A stretch of 64,000 bases of DNA from NCBI GenBank assembly GCA_027563935.2, contig CM050450.1, positions 8,353,957 to 8,417,956 of the forward strand, given 5' to 3'. Both the position numbers and the translations under genes were made by a program. This DNA comes from Costus lasius (taxonomy: Eukaryota > Streptophyta > Magnoliopsida > Zingiberales > Costaceae). Shown here one piece after another: positions 10,185-22,479 of this stretch. The notes under the pieces are model-generated. The model was not told where the DNA came from. It ran no database searches and saw only the letters and a list, made by a program, of their open reading frames with translations. The stretch's first letter is position 1. Every line of letters starts with the position of its first letter.

Positions 10185-13100
10185 CTACCTCTTAGAATCA
10201 GGAGGTAGGGCTGGGTCCTCGGTGGGGTTACAGATGATGCCTAATTTTCTGCACAGTTCTTGTGAATAAGTATGAAAAGTAAGAGGTAAATGAAATCCAA
10301 ATTCTGCTCTTCGTCCTTTGGGTTGCCGAGTGGTACCTTTGGCTTGAGAAAACCCACTTGACTGAACGTGTGAAGACCGAGGAATACGCAAAGGAGCTGA
10401 CTTTGTGCAGTCAACCTCACTAGAATTCTGCAGCACCAGTGATGTTCATAAAATATTGAAAAAAAAAGCAGAAAAGATAGTCTATATTAGGGAACCTAAA
10501 ACTTGAAAAGAATATACCGAAAGATATGTGCCTAAGTCATTTGTCTTCATTCTGTCTTCCGTGGAATGAGAGACAGATGACTTCATTCTGTCTTCCGTGG
10601 AATGAGAGACAGGATCTGAAAATGACTTGACAGTAAAAGTTGCATGAGAAGATGTGGGCTCTGAAACTGGAACGTCTGTCTTCATTTGAGGGAACATAGT
10701 AGAACTCTGCGAAACTGAGGTCAAGATTTGCCGGTTTATATCACTAAGGCCATAACAAGTCTGAAGAGCTGCTAAGTGATAGTTCAAGTCTGTGGTTAAA
10801 TCTGACAAGATGGTAGATGGTGCGATCCCAATAGTTCCATCACCTCTTCTTACCAATATGGAATCTGCAACATGCCCAAAATTCCAGGCCTTGGTAAGTA
10901 AGTATGAAATGACAGGATATTAAGAAAACTGGAAGAACCGGTATGTCTTTAGAACTATCATAAAATTGTCGTGGAATCGGTATGGAAACACATTGTCGTG
11001 GAATCTGTTTAAGACTCATAAAATTGTGGTGAAAGCTGAGAGGTATGTCTTTAGAACTATCAACTTTGAAGTAAATGATGAAATAGTAAAATGGAATAAT
11101 CAACATAAACACCTGTATCAGCAATCAAGGATGAATCCTTGTAATTTCCAGTTCTAGTTCGTGCGGTAGCTGTACCTGGGGAAAGATTGATATAATTGGG
11201 TTGAAAGCTGAGAGGTATTGTCAAACTCAGAATTTTAGAACTATTAACTTTGAAGTAAATGATGAAATACTAAAATAAATAATCAACATAAACACCTGTA
11301 TCAGCAATCAAGGATGAATCCTTGTAATTTCCAATTCTGGTTCGTGCAGTAGCTGTACCTGGGGAAAGATTGATAAAATTGGATTGAAAGCTGAGAGGTA
11401 TTGTCAAACTCAGAATTTTAGAACTATTAACTTTGAAGTAAATGATAAAATACTGAAATAGAATAATCAACATAAACACCAGTATCAGCAATCGAGGATG
11501 AATCCTTGTAATTTTCAGTTCTGGTTCGTGCGGTAGCTGTACCTGGGGAAAGATTGATAAAATTGGGTTGAAACTTGAGAGGTATTGTCATACTCAGAAT
11601 TTTTGAACTATTAACTTTGAAGTAAATGATGAAATACAAAAATAGAATAATCAACATAAAAAACTGTATCAGCAATCGGGGATGAATCCTTGTAATTTCC
11701 AGATCTGGTTTGTGCAGTAGCTGTACCTGGGGAAAGATGGCATTGGGCTCCAGTAGGTGAAATTTTACCCCACTTCATTCTTGTCTTAGGATTCACCGAG
11801 ACTTCTGCAGCGTGATACTTCTTGGGAAGCATGGTTTCTGATCTCTTCATACGTCCTTGTTCCATTTTCCTAGGGGAGAGCTTGACTTTATCCGTTCCTT
11901 CTTTAGATAGACCGTGAAAAGTTCTAGTTGGTTGATCTGGCATCACAGCAATAGTCATACCGTTTCCAATCCTTGATGCGGACATCTTGACACAAGTATG
12001 ACTAAGTGTTGAAGCAAAAGGAAAAGCACCTTGCTCATAAGACTTCTCTTTATTTCCATGTCTATCAAGAGTATTCATGAAGAATACCCTTAGCTCATTT
12101 TCCATAAATTCCTCAGGTAATGCCAGAATTTCACCTAGTTTTCGAGCACCATAAGACCAAGCACTACATATGCGGTAAAAGTTTCCTTAAGAGAAAACAA
12201 ACAACAGATAAGCTCCACAAGTGCATGAAAGGCATGATATATCAGTTCCTAAATAAGTTTCTAAGAAGTTGTTTACCCTTGCTAACACTTCGCCCAAGAT
12301 TATTAGTTTCTTTCAATGGGTCAATTATGTTGAGAAACTTCTTAGGAAAAACTGAATCGCTACTTCCAGGTCTCCATATATATAGAGAAAGAATGCCCAC
12401 TGTGTTATAAAGAAACTCCTTTCTCAACAACAAATCATCTTCATCTGACTTTGGTAATTCAACTGTGTTGACAGATAGAATAGGAAGAAAACGCGCAGTA
12501 GGCTTTAAATTAGCATAGTACTGTCGGAGGAAGAAAAAAAATATGCAAAAGCTTCTTACCAAGCAAATTTGGAAGGGATGACAAGGCAACAGGACCTTGT
12601 AAACTTACGCAATATTTTTTCCAATCAAATTTGCTATAGTAATCAAGAAATTTATACAGAACCTGTACAAAGGCCATTTTTGTTAATAGGATGCCGAAAT
12701 ACGCAGTTATACATATATGCTTGGAACCTGCATAATAAACCTCATAAGCATAATGAAACATTTTCATAAGCACTTACTCCTAGTGGGCCATACAGAGATT
12801 TATGGAAGATATTGAATATATGCAGGATTAATATCTCTAATGCATATGTAGATATTAGGCCATGAAAAGCCCCAAGAATACGACTCTCATAATAGCACCA
12901 GGATTTGATTAATATGATACTCCGTTTAAACAGATGGTCCTTCCCAATTTGATCGTCGACCTGTAGTCACGATAATGTCACTCAAATCTACCTAAGAGCT
13001 CATAGCTTTATAAAATTAGAGTTAATCTGAAGGCAAAACAGAACAGAACTCTACTACTGTTAGAATGTGATTTTCAAAGGCAAGAAAAGTGTACCAACTC

Positions 13101-16100
13101 CAAGAAGCAGAGCGTTGTTAATCCACCTGGTTGATTGAATGAGATATCTACTGCAATATTCTGAATGAGGCATTTAACAAGTTTGACCTACAATATGATA
13201 TCTCATCAGTGCTTGCATAATAAGGATAGACAACCAATAATGAGAAATTTGAGAATTCCAGAATAAAAGAGGTGGCAGATTATATTAATAGACGGACTGT
13301 GTATAAAAAACAGCGTATGTTCTCTTTAAACATCAAATCCAATTGGTTTTTTTAAAAAAAATTCAAGTCTTCTAATTTCAATGAACATAGTGAGTAGTTC
13401 GCAATTCAAGAGACAAAATTCTCCATATTTCAAGTGCAGCCCTTAGAAAAAAAAGTTAAACATCTTAGATTTAATTTTTTTTAGTTCTTGTGCGCCCTTC
13501 TCCTTAATATAATGGTGAACCTTGATATCAAATGAAGACATCAAGCTTGAGGATAGGAATGACAAATAAGGTGTTAATTCATTAATCACTAAAGCACTCA
13601 AAAGCAAGATTGTTTGGAACTCATTTTGAATCTTACAGTGGACATAGGAATGATAGAATCTTTGATAATTAAGTTCATTCCATTTCTATGTAATAGGGCC
13701 CGTGTCAAACCCACTTACCTTCAACTTGTATATCGTGCCTCATCCCAAATTTAATCTATTGCAAGTATATTGCTATCACTCCACCCAAGGCTTAAAAGCT
13801 CGTTCCAAGACCTAGTACCAATTCATGCTCGGACAGGTAGATAGTACCGGATGGAAGTAGTAGAGAAGAAGAAAAGAAGAGCAGTATCTGTTGCACGAGC
13901 CTCCTTCTTCCGCTCTTCTCAAGACAAAAAAGTTTTCTCTTTCTCTTTCTTCTTCCGCTTCTCTCTGCTATATGTCTGTGTACCGATTCGAGCAGGATTG
14001 TATCGGAGTTTTACCGTTCAGTATGGACAGATCGATTTTTAAAACATGAACTCCACCTCATCTCTTTGCTACTCATTGTTGACTTTATTATTGTTAGAGA
14101 CTAAAACCAATTATAATATTTGATACAATTATTGTGCTTCTACTTGATCCTTTCTTTCAGTAGCAATTAATTAATTTAATTATTGAATTATTTAGAAAAT
14201 GATATACATTAAGACATTAATGGATTCAAAATAAAAAAAATTGGAAGAGAGGGGGGGGGGGGGGGGGGGGGGGTTGAACTTTGATGGATCTTGACAAACA
14301 ACACCAGGAAATGGTGATTCCAACCCTATTTGTGATAAAAATTACCTTCTTTTGACATCCACTGGAAATTAAAGACCTTGCATAATCACCTTAACTTTGT
14401 CATAGATTTTTTTCTCCTAAAAGACAACAGCTCATTCTTCATAAATCCAAAATCCTCCAATGATTTTGCAGCTCTCCTGAACTCTCTAATCATTTATTAG
14501 TCTTGCTAGAAAAATAAACCATGATTAATGATCCAAAAAAGAATGTTACCATCCATATGGTTCATACCAAAATATACCTATTTCTATTCAATGTGCTGAA
14601 TAGGAAAGCAAGGGAGGGATTAGAATTTGGTTCCCACGCTGGCTTCAATTATACAATGGGCCGATAAATTATTGGAGTCGACAATGGGCACATACCAAGA
14701 TTTGATTGCATGTAGCTCGGTACATTGCATAATATGCTATATCATATTTTGAACCATACTACATGTACAAAATGATAATGAGGCTTACTTGGCTTTGAAT
14801 ATTATATAAGAACAAGGATGGCTAGCTTTGTAGATTGAGTCATTCACAATTGCCCCTGGACCTCTCAAATTTGTTGATATAGACTCCTTTAGAGTTAGTA
14901 TATAAGCATAACTAAATAATGTTATTTTACTATTTTGAGAGAAAAGATGGCTTTTGATGAAAACTATGCATTCTCATAAACCATTTTTATTCTTATCTAC
15001 AGGAGCACACAAAAAACCTACATATTGTAGCCAACTAGTGTCAGCAAACACTTGATTTCACCCTTGATTTCACGTTTGAGGGGCTAGTTTTACGCGTACC
15101 AAACACCAACATAATATGAAAGTTTCATTGATATAGGGTTGCAAATAGGTCAGTAAAATTTCAAAGATAGGATTCTATATATGTGGGTTAGAAAAACCCA
15201 AATTTCAAAAAATAAGACTAATCATGTTTATGTCGAACCCAATTGGTAGAATTTTAGGTTTTCTAAGTTACCTAGCTTTTAATTTTTTTAAAAAACTTTT
15301 ATTCTTTTCATTTTTAAAATTTATATCTTAGTTAAAAATATATTTTCTATTTTATATTGGAAACTCATAACTTGATTCATGACCTTGAATCTTGAGAAAG
15401 TTGAGATCCCATTTGACAACAAAAACTTGAATTTGAACAGCGTTTGCCCTATAGGTTAGATCAAGTGTGCATTTTTTTGATACTCGTACTACCACTTGTA
15501 AAAGATGGCGAGATTGTTTGTTGTATAGACCAATTTGGATTCAAGTTGTTTTGAATTAAGTATGATAAAACTTATACCTGAATTCAACAACCGCTTTAAT
15601 TTGTCTTGCCAAACTTATCCCTAATATAATTACTGAGCACATGAAATTGCTCGCTAACATATGCATACATATATGTATATGTATGTACAAGCGCGCATGC
15701 ACATGTATATATATGTATACATTACTATCTGTATTTTCTTTAGGTGGATGCAAGTAGACTCAATCACTCAGTCTTCCTTTTGTCATCCTGAGGTTATACA
15801 TAAAAAAAGACAAAATTGGTCTTATTAAAACATATATATTTTGTGAGGTGAGTGTGTTTTGCAAATAAAACATTTCTTTGAAATAAAAAATATAAAAGAA
15901 AAGAATCTCATGAAGGCAAAAAATATTGCAAGATTTAACCAATTTGATTTTGACCAAATCAGTACTTGTGCAAATTTTACTTTAGAAGTGTAAGGTAAGA
16001 AATATTAAAACCAATGTAGGTGACAAAGATTTGGCTATAAAAAACTAAAGTTTTAAAACACCGATCCTGATGTACTAGTCCACTATTAAACATATACGAT

Positions 16101-19100
16101 ACTAACCTTGTAATAGTATCAATACAAGGTTACACTGGTATGTGATGCCTGTACTAGGCAGTGTGGATTAGTTTTTTATTTCATGATTGAAACTGAAAGC
16201 ATATTTCCTAATAAAGAAAGTTAGAAGAAGTTCATATCATATAAAAGATTAAGATCCAAACTTTCTTTATAAAATGACATTTTAGTGGGCTAAAAAGAAA
16301 TGCAATGTTGGAGCTGAATTACAAGATCACATCAAGAAATATTTTTGAGAAAAGAATTACATAAGTGGAGAAAAAAATCTAGGCATTATAAACATTTGCA
16401 AAATGCTAAAGGGGCACACACAAACAGGAATTATAGTCAATCTAGTTATTCTCAAATAAACAATAATAAGATGACTGATAGAATAAAATAACCTCAGCAT
16501 TAATATATTGAATATCTTTTACTTCAAGTTCAGCATCCTTCTTATGCTCCTCAGAATCAAGAATCGAAATAACATTAGTGGAAAGATCACTATCAGGATC
16601 TTGATAATTGATTGCAGTTATATCAATATCCCCATCAGGAAGATATGTTTTCAATGGAACTGAACCAAGTGGAACTACCTGTACATGCCAATTAAAACAT
16701 TAAGATCAAAGATGAATATACTTCCATACAGAGAGGATTGAAATTATACTTCATTGAACTGATTCAGTAAGAAGCATAGAAGAAATTAGGCATGTAATAA
16801 ATAAAGGCATCCAAAGATGATCCGCCTAGAGTGAGATTCCTCTAAATTAAGCATTTGAAAATGCAACCCACCATGACCTAAGAATCATTCACCGACAAAT
16901 TGTTATTAATCAATATAACCAATAGTGCTCAGAATCCAGCATTTCATTTTATATAGCTCAATCAATACAGTAACTTCTTCATCAGTCCCACAGCTTAGAA
17001 ACCCCATGTATAACTCTTATGTGAAGAATCAACTAAGAAGAAAGATAAAAGGTAAACAACATTCTAACAGGCATTGTAACAAATCAATAATGATAACATT
17101 ATGTTGCATGAAAATTAAATCAGTTACTATCTGTTAAGAAGTGAATATGACGCATATAAAATAGGTCATTCAGAGTTCTAAGTTCTAAAAGAAATTTTAT
17201 GCATTATCGGTTCATTCCAAATTGCAGATAAAATAGAAAAACATGTTTCCTTCGGCCATCACAGATAGACATATTTTATATGTGTATTTCAATCAGCATG
17301 TACAGACAGTGAAAAGAAGGAGAGATAATCAAAGCTAATGAAAGGATGAGAACTTCTTCTACCCCCTGGTGTTATGAAAGTGTATCAATGCATCTTGCAA
17401 TAAATGAATACAAAATTTCATACAAACTCAAAATCTATAAGCAAAAGAATTTACGCTTTCAACAGTTCCAATTATTAAAAAGGTCATACATGCGAACAAA
17501 GTCGTAAGTAGATTAGCAAACTGATCCAAAGACAATGGATTCCATTTGTTAAAAACATTAGACACATAAAGAAAACTGTAAAAATCAGGCAAAAGATAGA
17601 TCAATAGGAGAAGTTCACAAAGTACTAATAATAACAACACATGAATGAGAAAAAATGGAGAAAATTTGAGGCTATTAAATGATAATAACCCTAATTTAGT
17701 AATTCAATCCATGATTTGTGAAGCCACAAATTAATATTGGAACCAAGGTTGGGAAATAGGCAAACTTGCAGAAAATAAGTCTCCAGCCAATGTGGATATA
17801 TTTCTACACAACTATTATTTTTAACCTACCAGAAAGAATTAAGATAATTTCCTATGCATTCTGGTCCTTAACCAAGTTTTATTAGACAAATTGTTGCTAA
17901 ATGAAACAACAGGAGAGTAAAGAAAGAGGGAGCGAAAAGTACCTCAAGTTATCTTTCATCTCCTTAGCATCTTACACAGCTCATAAACAAAAGATAGGAA
18001 CCAAACATTATGTAAAAGAACTTTAATTAAGTAAAATATTAATTGGATCGGTATCACTAGACTTTTGTTCTTGAATGCATCAATAAAACATTGTGTGATG
18101 TTATAACATAAGAAAAAAAAGCAATCTGATTTTGCAACAAGAAAATATGCTAACATCTAATTATTCCAGAAAATTATATAAATGAAATCATCAAAATTAA
18201 AGAAATATAATATGTGAAAGGTTGTATGCTGGCCATCGCCAAGCAAATCAAATCACATGAAGAAACTGAATATATTTTGAATGTGAACAAAAAATGTAAT
18301 ACATAAAATAACCACTAGTTATATTTTGCTGATTTAAATAGAAAGGAAGGTTCATCATGTGCTTTTTTTCTTCGGAAGATATTCAAAGAATTAGAAAATG
18401 CTAAGAATTCAACTGTACAAAAGGAAAGCAAGATGAGTATAGGAAAATAGGACCTAGTAGAAAGGCGTTGCATGTAATCCCGAGAAAAAAAACTACAGGA
18501 TGGATTCATCAAGTAGCAGTTGTACCAATGACACCAACTGAACTATTGATAAAAGGAACCAAGAGACAAGGGGAGCAACGAGAACCAGAGTTCAGTTCTC
18601 TTTTGCACAACATTTTCCATAGAAGAAATATAATCATGCATTAAGAAAAACCGATCATTATAAGTCCTCTGGTAATGCATGGATTTAACAGTGAAGAGGG
18701 TTAGCCGTCAGCAAATGATAGAGAAGAATCTGATACAAAAATTAAGTAATTAACCATGCAAAGAAGCACCCTACAAGATTAAACACTAACATGGGTAAAA
18801 AAAACATCGAAATTATCACATGCAATCCTCAAAGCCAGTGTAAAAGGTGCAACTAGAGCAGATCCTACGCCAGTGTACAAACTACGTTTACAGAAACTGA
18901 GACAATGTTTATTAAACAAGATATCTGCAATCAGCTGAAGAAAGTCAAGTGTTTTACTACCACAACACCAAGAACACCGCCAAAAAGCTTCTGCACGTAT
19001 GCTATGACTCGATTTCTCGTCTCCTCTGACCCCGCCGTCGGATGAACACCGCACAGGATCTTCTCCGCCAACTCCTCGATCCGCTGCCAACAATCTCCTC

Positions 19101-19185
19101 CACCCCTCGTCGGATTCAGTGCCCTCGTCTTCCCCCTCCCCGAGGCGACACTCTTCAACGACGGCCAGGCGAGCTGATCGTCCAT
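10185..19185 (-). CDS. Nucleotidyltransferase with PAP/OAS1-type substrate-binding domain
   Basis: Plant-specific member of the DNA polymerase beta-like nucleotidyltransferase superfamily (related to Arabidopsis At3g61690/At3g51620); substrate unknown. Nine exons with consistent phases give 703 residues: 19185-18961, 16678-16493, 13187-13095, 12960-12778, 12662-12560, 12462-12277, 12185-11665, 10889-10518, 10427-10185. Exons 1-2 carry GVHPTAGSEETRNRVIAYVQ and then GSVPLKTYLPDGDIDIT, the catalytic GS...DGDID motif; exon 3 supplies the third acidic strand (NIAVDISFNQ). Exon 4 has KSWCYYESRILGAFHGLIST and exons 5-7 the substrate-binding block (KFLDYYSKFDW, NIIDPLKETNNLGRSVSKGN, SYGARKLGE). The C-terminal third is polar and low in complexity. 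The open frame continues upstream of 19185 without an ATG, which supports this start. The 3' end (exon 9) is the weakest part. Confidence 0.85.
10546..10617 (-). repeat. 36-bp coding tandem duplication in exon 8
   Basis: The sequence TTCATTCTGTCTTCCGTGGA begins at 10546 and again at 10582. In the protein this gives two copies of a 12-residue unit (VSHSTEDRMKSS, then VSHSTEDRMKTN). The duplication keeps the reading frame. Confidence 0.85.
10939..11736 (-). repeat. Tandem array of about 184-bp units copied from an exon end and its intron
   Basis: Four copies of a 73-bp block lie at 11112-11184, 11295-11367, 11479-11551 and 11664-11736, separated by similar intron-like sequence. Each holds an acceptor-like TTTCCCCAG, a 62-63 bp exon-like stretch (starting GTACAGCTAC in gene sense) and a GT donor. 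Only the block at 11664-11736 is continuous with the long coding exon 7. Splicing from its donor at 11665/11664 to the acceptor before 10889 is in frame. The copies at 11295 and 11112 would bring in a stop codon if included in the same phase. The intron therefore appears to have grown by repeated duplication of the exon 7 end. A partial fifth unit lies at about 10939-10960. Confidence 0.85.
13780..14050. repeat. Possible dispersed repeat with ACCGG-type ends in intron 2
   Basis: About 270 bp with AGTACCGGATGGAAG near the left side and CTGTGTACCGATTCG and GATTTTTAAAA near the right side. Very similar short motifs occur at 44520-44545 and elsewhere in the thioredoxin introns. The ends are not clean inverted repeats, so the classification is tentative. 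Confidence 0.35.
14251..14273. repeat. 23-base G homopolymer
   Basis: An uninterrupted run of G inside intron 2 of the nucleotidyltransferase gene. The length may be unreliable in an assembly. Confidence 0.9.
15655..15722. repeat. ATGTATAT-type microsatellite
   Basis: Alternating purine-pyrimidine stretch of CATATG, ATGTAT and GCGCGC words within intron 2 of the nucleotidyltransferase gene. Confidence 0.7.
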
Positions 19186-19572
19186 GCGCAGAGTCGTGCT
19201 ACGAGAAGACACCAAAAGAGTGAGCGGAAAAGGGGGAGGAGAGGGAAAGGGACTCAACCAGGAGCCGATCTCGATCGTCGGAAGCCATACCTGGGACAAT
19301 GGACGAGATGAAAACCAAACCCAGAAGTGACGGCGGGAGAACGAGGAAGCGAAGTTCGCAGCGTCTGGATCTTCTTCGTAAAGATCGAAGAGCAGAGCTC
19401 GAGAGAGGTTTCGGGGATAGGGCTTCTGTCCGAGGTTGTTCTGGTTGTCAGGCTTGGTACCCCGCCCCTCGAGATTGAACGAGTGAAACAAAGCCTCACT
19501 CTCCACGCTCGTTCTTTTCGCAGTATCGTCTCCTCTGCTCCCACTGCCCACTTGGCTCTTGCTCACAGGGAG

Positions 19573-19582
19573 CCTTTTATAG
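19573..19582 (-). promoter_or_regulatory. TATA box of the nucleotidyltransferase gene
   Basis: The minus-strand sequence CTATAAAAGG lies about 390 bp upstream of the start codon at 19185 in a GC-rich stretch. It would place transcription start near 19545 and give a leader of about 360 nt. The leader contains an upstream ATG near 19290 that opens a frame of 29 codons ending at about 19201. Confidence 0.55.
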
Positions 19583-20069
19583 AAGGGCAGCGTGGGAAAC
19601 CGCTCCTGTTCGTCGCATATATTATTTATGTATTACTACGCATAATTAGTTTACAAATGTTCTTGCTTTGATATTTATTTTGTGAGAAACTCCACAATAA
19701 ATACTCTTATCTTTGACTTGCAAACCCAACCTATTTCATTTTTTACGAATATAAATTATATTTTATAAAAAAAATTGAGAATTTAGGAGAATTGTGATGA
19801 AAATATTTTTGTTGTTATTTTTTTATTTTAATTTTAAATATAAAGGATTTGGAAAAGCATTATCTTATATAAAGCCTTTGGAAGGTAAGGAAAGGCGTTT
19901 AATCCATGCTAATTGAGCCATTTCTCGGTCTTGGTCCCAAGAACTAACCTTAACTACTCAGCCTATTAAAAAATAATTTAGTAAATAAAAATTTTATTAT
20001 TTATTTTTTAAAAAAATATATAAAGACCAAAATGACCGTAGTATACCCTCGGAGCCCTCCGCGCGGGTG

Positions 20070-20270
20070 CGCTGAGGAGAGCAGACTTTTTGGCAGCTTG
20101 GCTTAAATTTTATTTAAATTTTTTTTTTAATTTTTTTTAAAAAATAATTTATATTATAATTATGTATAATTTAAATTATCATAATATTAATATCATTAGA
20201 TAGCTTAGTGTATAAATTATTTTTAAAAAAAATTATAAAAAAAAAAATTTAAGCGAGGCTCCCGAAGATT
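20070..20270. mobile_element. AT-rich MITE, family member 1
   Basis: A palindromic element: a left arm of T-runs and ATTTAAATTTT words mirrors the right arm of A-runs and AAATTTAA. The central motif AATATTAATATCATTAGATAG is shared, in related form, with the element at 59581-59935. No coding capacity. Exact ends are unclear. It sits about 0.5 kb upstream of the nucleotidyltransferase TATA box. Confidence 0.55.
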
Positions 20271-20274
20271 TCTG

Positions 20275-20820
20275 GCTCTCGAAGATTTCTGTTTCTGAGG
20301 ATTGCGTTGTATGGATCCGCCGTATCACTCCGCCCAGCCGAGCACCACGCGGCGAAGCTCGTCACGTCTGGCGTTTCTGGCCTTCTACGTGGATTATCGG
20401 GAACGCCCCTCTGTGTCGGAGTCCGTGGTTTGTGTTCGGCAGCAAGCAGTAAATCCTGGAGAAGAGGGCGAGCGAAGAGGATGACCGCGAGAGTAAGGTG
20501 ACGAGCTGCAAACATGGCGGCGTGGAAGTGCGCCCAAATTGGCTTCGATGTAGCGGAGCCGTTTGCGCGGGGACGAGCGAAGGAGAGCGCGCGGCGCCGA
20601 TGAGGAGTCCGTGCTTGTGCTTTCTTTTCTTCCGCTCCCCCTTTCGTACTTGCTTCTCTTGTTGCACCGGCGAAATCGTCCCGACAAGCGATAGGTTTGG
20701 CATTCGAGGAGGTAATGAATCGCTCTGAAACCCTAGTTTTTTTTTTTTTTTTTTCATTGTTGGTCGTTTTTTGCGTTTTCGTCCGCCCCGTGCGGACGTC
20801 ATGAGCGTTGATTTCGATTT
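20275..20820. other. GC-rich block, possible unassigned promoter or first exon
   Basis: This CpG-rich island-like stretch ends in AAACCCTAG, common in plant leaders, followed by a T-run. Only short frames occur, such as a 29-codon frame from ATG at 20514, and none matches a known protein. It could be a plus-strand transcript start, a divergent promoter for the nucleotidyltransferase, or a relic. Confidence 0.4.
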
Positions 20821-20829
20821 CGCCAGTAT

Positions 20830-22470
20830 GGTTTTAAAATCGGTGTTTTCTTTTCTTGATGTTGATCTCTACTTTTGTTGACTTATTTACAGGTATTTAT
20901 TTCGTTATCTTGGCAAATGTTTATGTTTTTCTTGTTCAGCGAAGAATATGGATTTTTTTCGCTCCTTTTTTCTTTTTTCCTCAGACAGAAGAATCGGCTA
21001 CATTTTCGTTTTCTTTGTGTGCTTCCTTCGTGGCAAAATCTGTTCTTAAGTTATTCATTGGATTTAAACTCGTAGTGCACGGTATTTAAATATTTTTAGT
21101 TTGCAAAAATATATTAAACTAGATGACTTGTGAGTTCTGAGAACGGTAAAAATATGGAGGCTGGTTTATCAAATTTTTTATTTTAAAATTATAGATAATT
21201 TGAATGACTGAGATAATTTCAAGCTTATGGTACATCCTTTTTCAATTTTTTTCAAATAAAAACCTAATTTGTAAACAAATAATACTTATATATAATTATA
21301 CAAATTGTGAGTGTCAATTTATAATATTTAAACTATAGATACTATTTTCATTTAAAATTAAAAATCTATTTATAAGAATTATACTTAGAGTTTGCTTAAG
21401 TATAATTAAGGAGTATAAGGGCTAAGGTATAATTGTGGAATTTATAAGGTCAACCTGTGACATTGCAATCCGAAACACTATTTTACAATGATTCTAGAAT
21501 GAGAATGGCTACTTTTAAGACATAGCTTATAATGTATAAATTGTATAGGCAAATTTATGAATAAATCAACTTGAGCAACTTTTATTCAATTAATTTAAAC
21601 ATTTAATAAAATTGAGACTTTGTTATGTAAGTAAAAAATAAAAAATTATGTAGGATATTTTTTTTCAAACAAAGAGATTATTTTTAAAAATAAAAAATAA
21701 AAACAACGTAACTTTATGAACTATTGGATGAATTAATAATTATTTTGAATTAAAGAGGTGAACTTATAAATATGAGAAATCTAAATATTTAGGTTTTATA
21801 CAATTAACCTAAATATTTAATACAAGTGAAAACTTATTTGTAAGTGTCAATACAAGTGTACTATTTTTTTTTCAAATGAAGGAGCTAACTGTAAAAAAAT
21901 TAAAAATAATAGTTACTATAGAAGATGTATTGGCCAGTTGATAGTTATTTTAATTAAAGAAGTGAATCTATAAATAAGATAAATCTAAATATTTTAATTC
22001 AAGTGATTTTTATACTAGAATTTACGGACTATATATTTTTTAACTAAAATGCCAATTAATGAAAGTTATAGGAGCTAATTTATAAAATTATAAACTAATT
22101 TACCAATCTAAAGAATATACAGAATTTAACACATAAAAGATGCATGAAAATGTGGCAGCAAGTAGACGCTACCATGTGGTAACTAGGTGATGTATCATCT
22201 GATTTATCTGCTACCATTTCATATCACCACTTTTTTCATATTAAAATGTGGGAGGCATGGACATTAGATTTTAACCAATTTATACTGAATTTTTTGTCTT
22301 GCCACATGCCCACATCAGCATTGATTTTTTTTTTTTTAATCTCTTACAATCTTTTTAATAAGTTGTTTTGTTTGCTAGAGTATATGAGGTTACTGAAGTT
22401 ATTCATTCCTGAATTTTTCTGGAGAATTTCCATCACTTGAAATTGTAGGGGTTTTACATTTAAATGCAAA
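20830..22470. other. AT-rich intergenic region, nothing assigned
   Basis: Extremely AT-rich DNA with no supported coding frame. Several near-repeats of AAATCTAAATATTT-type words suggest old decayed repeats. Confidence 0.5.
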
Positions 22471-22479
22471 ATGCTTGCA

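Noticed and set aside
10318..10336. GGTTGCCGAGTGGTACC, resembling the D-arm of a tRNA-Leu/Ser gene
   Set aside because: It lies inside exon 9 of the nucleotidyltransferase gene and no cloverleaf or B-box follows.
15556..15753. Possible small protein rich in Ile/His/Tyr
   Set aside because: Generated by an ATGTATAT microsatellite within an intron.
18931..19566. Extended N-terminus of the nucleotidyltransferase to 19566
   Set aside because: The frame is open, but it contains no ATG before 19185 and overlaps the TATA-to-leader region.
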